Assembly: GCA_003541895.1 (NCBI GenBank)
Contig: DPLR01000375.1
Location: forward strand, 1 to 7,482
Direction: 5' to 3'
Source of the DNA: Cytophagales bacterium
Lineage (GTDB): Bacteria; Bacteroidota; Bacteroidia; Cytophagales; Cyclobacteriaceae
DNA: 7,482 bases
Under the pieces are notes generated by a model. The model was given only the letters and a program-made list of their open reading frames with translations, made no database searches and had not been told where the DNA came from. Shown here piece by piece: positions 7,219-7,482 of the stretch; within the stretch, counting starts at the first letter, position 1; each line of letters opens with the position of its first letter. Both the position numbers and the translations under genes were made by a program.

Positions 7219-7482
7219 ATGGCAAAATCTAGCACAAAATCAACAACTGTTAAGAAACCCGCAAAAGCGACTGAGTTAAAAATAGTAAAGGTGAGTGAAA
7301 CAATCCTGGAAAAATTGAAATCACTTAACCTTGAACCTCAATTGCAATCGGATTTATCGTGGTGCATCGGAAGTTATAATTTCGACAAAAACCCAAGCGG
7401 ACTGTACACTGCAGCCTCTAAGGCACTGGCCGTTTTCAATCAAGAATTAGAGAAGAAAACGAAAGGTGTTACCAAGAAATTG
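7219..7482 (+). CDS. Small lysine-rich protein of unknown function (3' end outside window)
   Basis: Eighty-eight codons are open to the right edge with no stop, so the C-terminus is missing. Residues 1-25 are rich in K, S, T and A (MAKSSTKSTTVKKPAK) and probably disordered, resembling basic tails of nucleic-acid-associated bacterial proteins. Residues 26-88 look like a compact, mostly helical domain: SETILEKLKSLNL, LQSDLSWCIGSYNFDKNPSGLY, then KALAVFNQELEKK. There is no signal peptide or membrane helix, so it is likely cytoplasmic. I do not recognise the family and assign no function. Support for a real gene comes from the TAnnTTTG element and AAGG at consistent positions upstream, protein-like composition, and its divergence from the neighbouring long gene. 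A missing downstream domain could change the interpretation. Confidence 0.75.
   Translation, partial: MAKSSTKSTTVKKPAKATELKIVKVSETILEKLKSLNLEPQLQSDLSWCIGSYNFDKNPSGLYTAASKALAVFNQELEKKTKGVTKKL

Overview
The window looks like chromosomal DNA of a Bacteroidota bacterium, probably of the Cytophagales type. This is inferred from AT-rich DNA, matches to the Bacteroidota -7 promoter element TAnnTTTG ahead of two genes, A-rich leaders with weak Shine-Dalgarno sites, a secreted protein whose signal peptide ends FG|QN and leads into an outer-membrane-barrel-like segment, and a large nSTAND ATPase with WD40 repeats. No rRNA, tRNA, CRISPR array, insertion sequence or phage gene is visible.

Layout from high to low coordinates. 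A partial small gene of unknown function (7219 to the right edge, + strand) has its own promoter-like element and a 17-bp inverted repeat just upstream. A 211-bp divergent intergenic region separates it from a 1049-residue membrane protein (7007 to 3858, - strand). That protein joins an MFS/nucleotide-transporter-like 12-TM domain, a HEAT-type helical repeat domain and a C-terminal cyclic-nucleotide-binding fold. After a 115-bp gap containing a candidate promoter comes a 1051-residue protein (3742 to 587, - strand) built as nSTAND1 ATPase, one transmembrane helix, long coiled coil and seven WD40-like blades. Its stop codon overlaps by one base the start of a secreted protein with a helical TPR-like region followed by the start of a beta-barrel (587 to the left edge, - strand).

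How they may work together. The nSTAND gene and the barrel gene almost certainly form a translationally coupled pair. Basic residues before the single TM helix predict a cytoplasmic ATPase with the coiled coil and beta-propeller in the periplasm, where the barrel protein's soluble N-terminal region would also lie. A trans-envelope sensing or effector module spanning inner and outer membranes is therefore a reasonable but unproven hypothesis, and it is the main candidate system here. The transporter-like gene lies upstream on the same strand and may be a separate transcription unit; nothing in the sequence proves a functional link to the pair. All three minus-strand frames are intact across the window, with no frameshift or internal stop.
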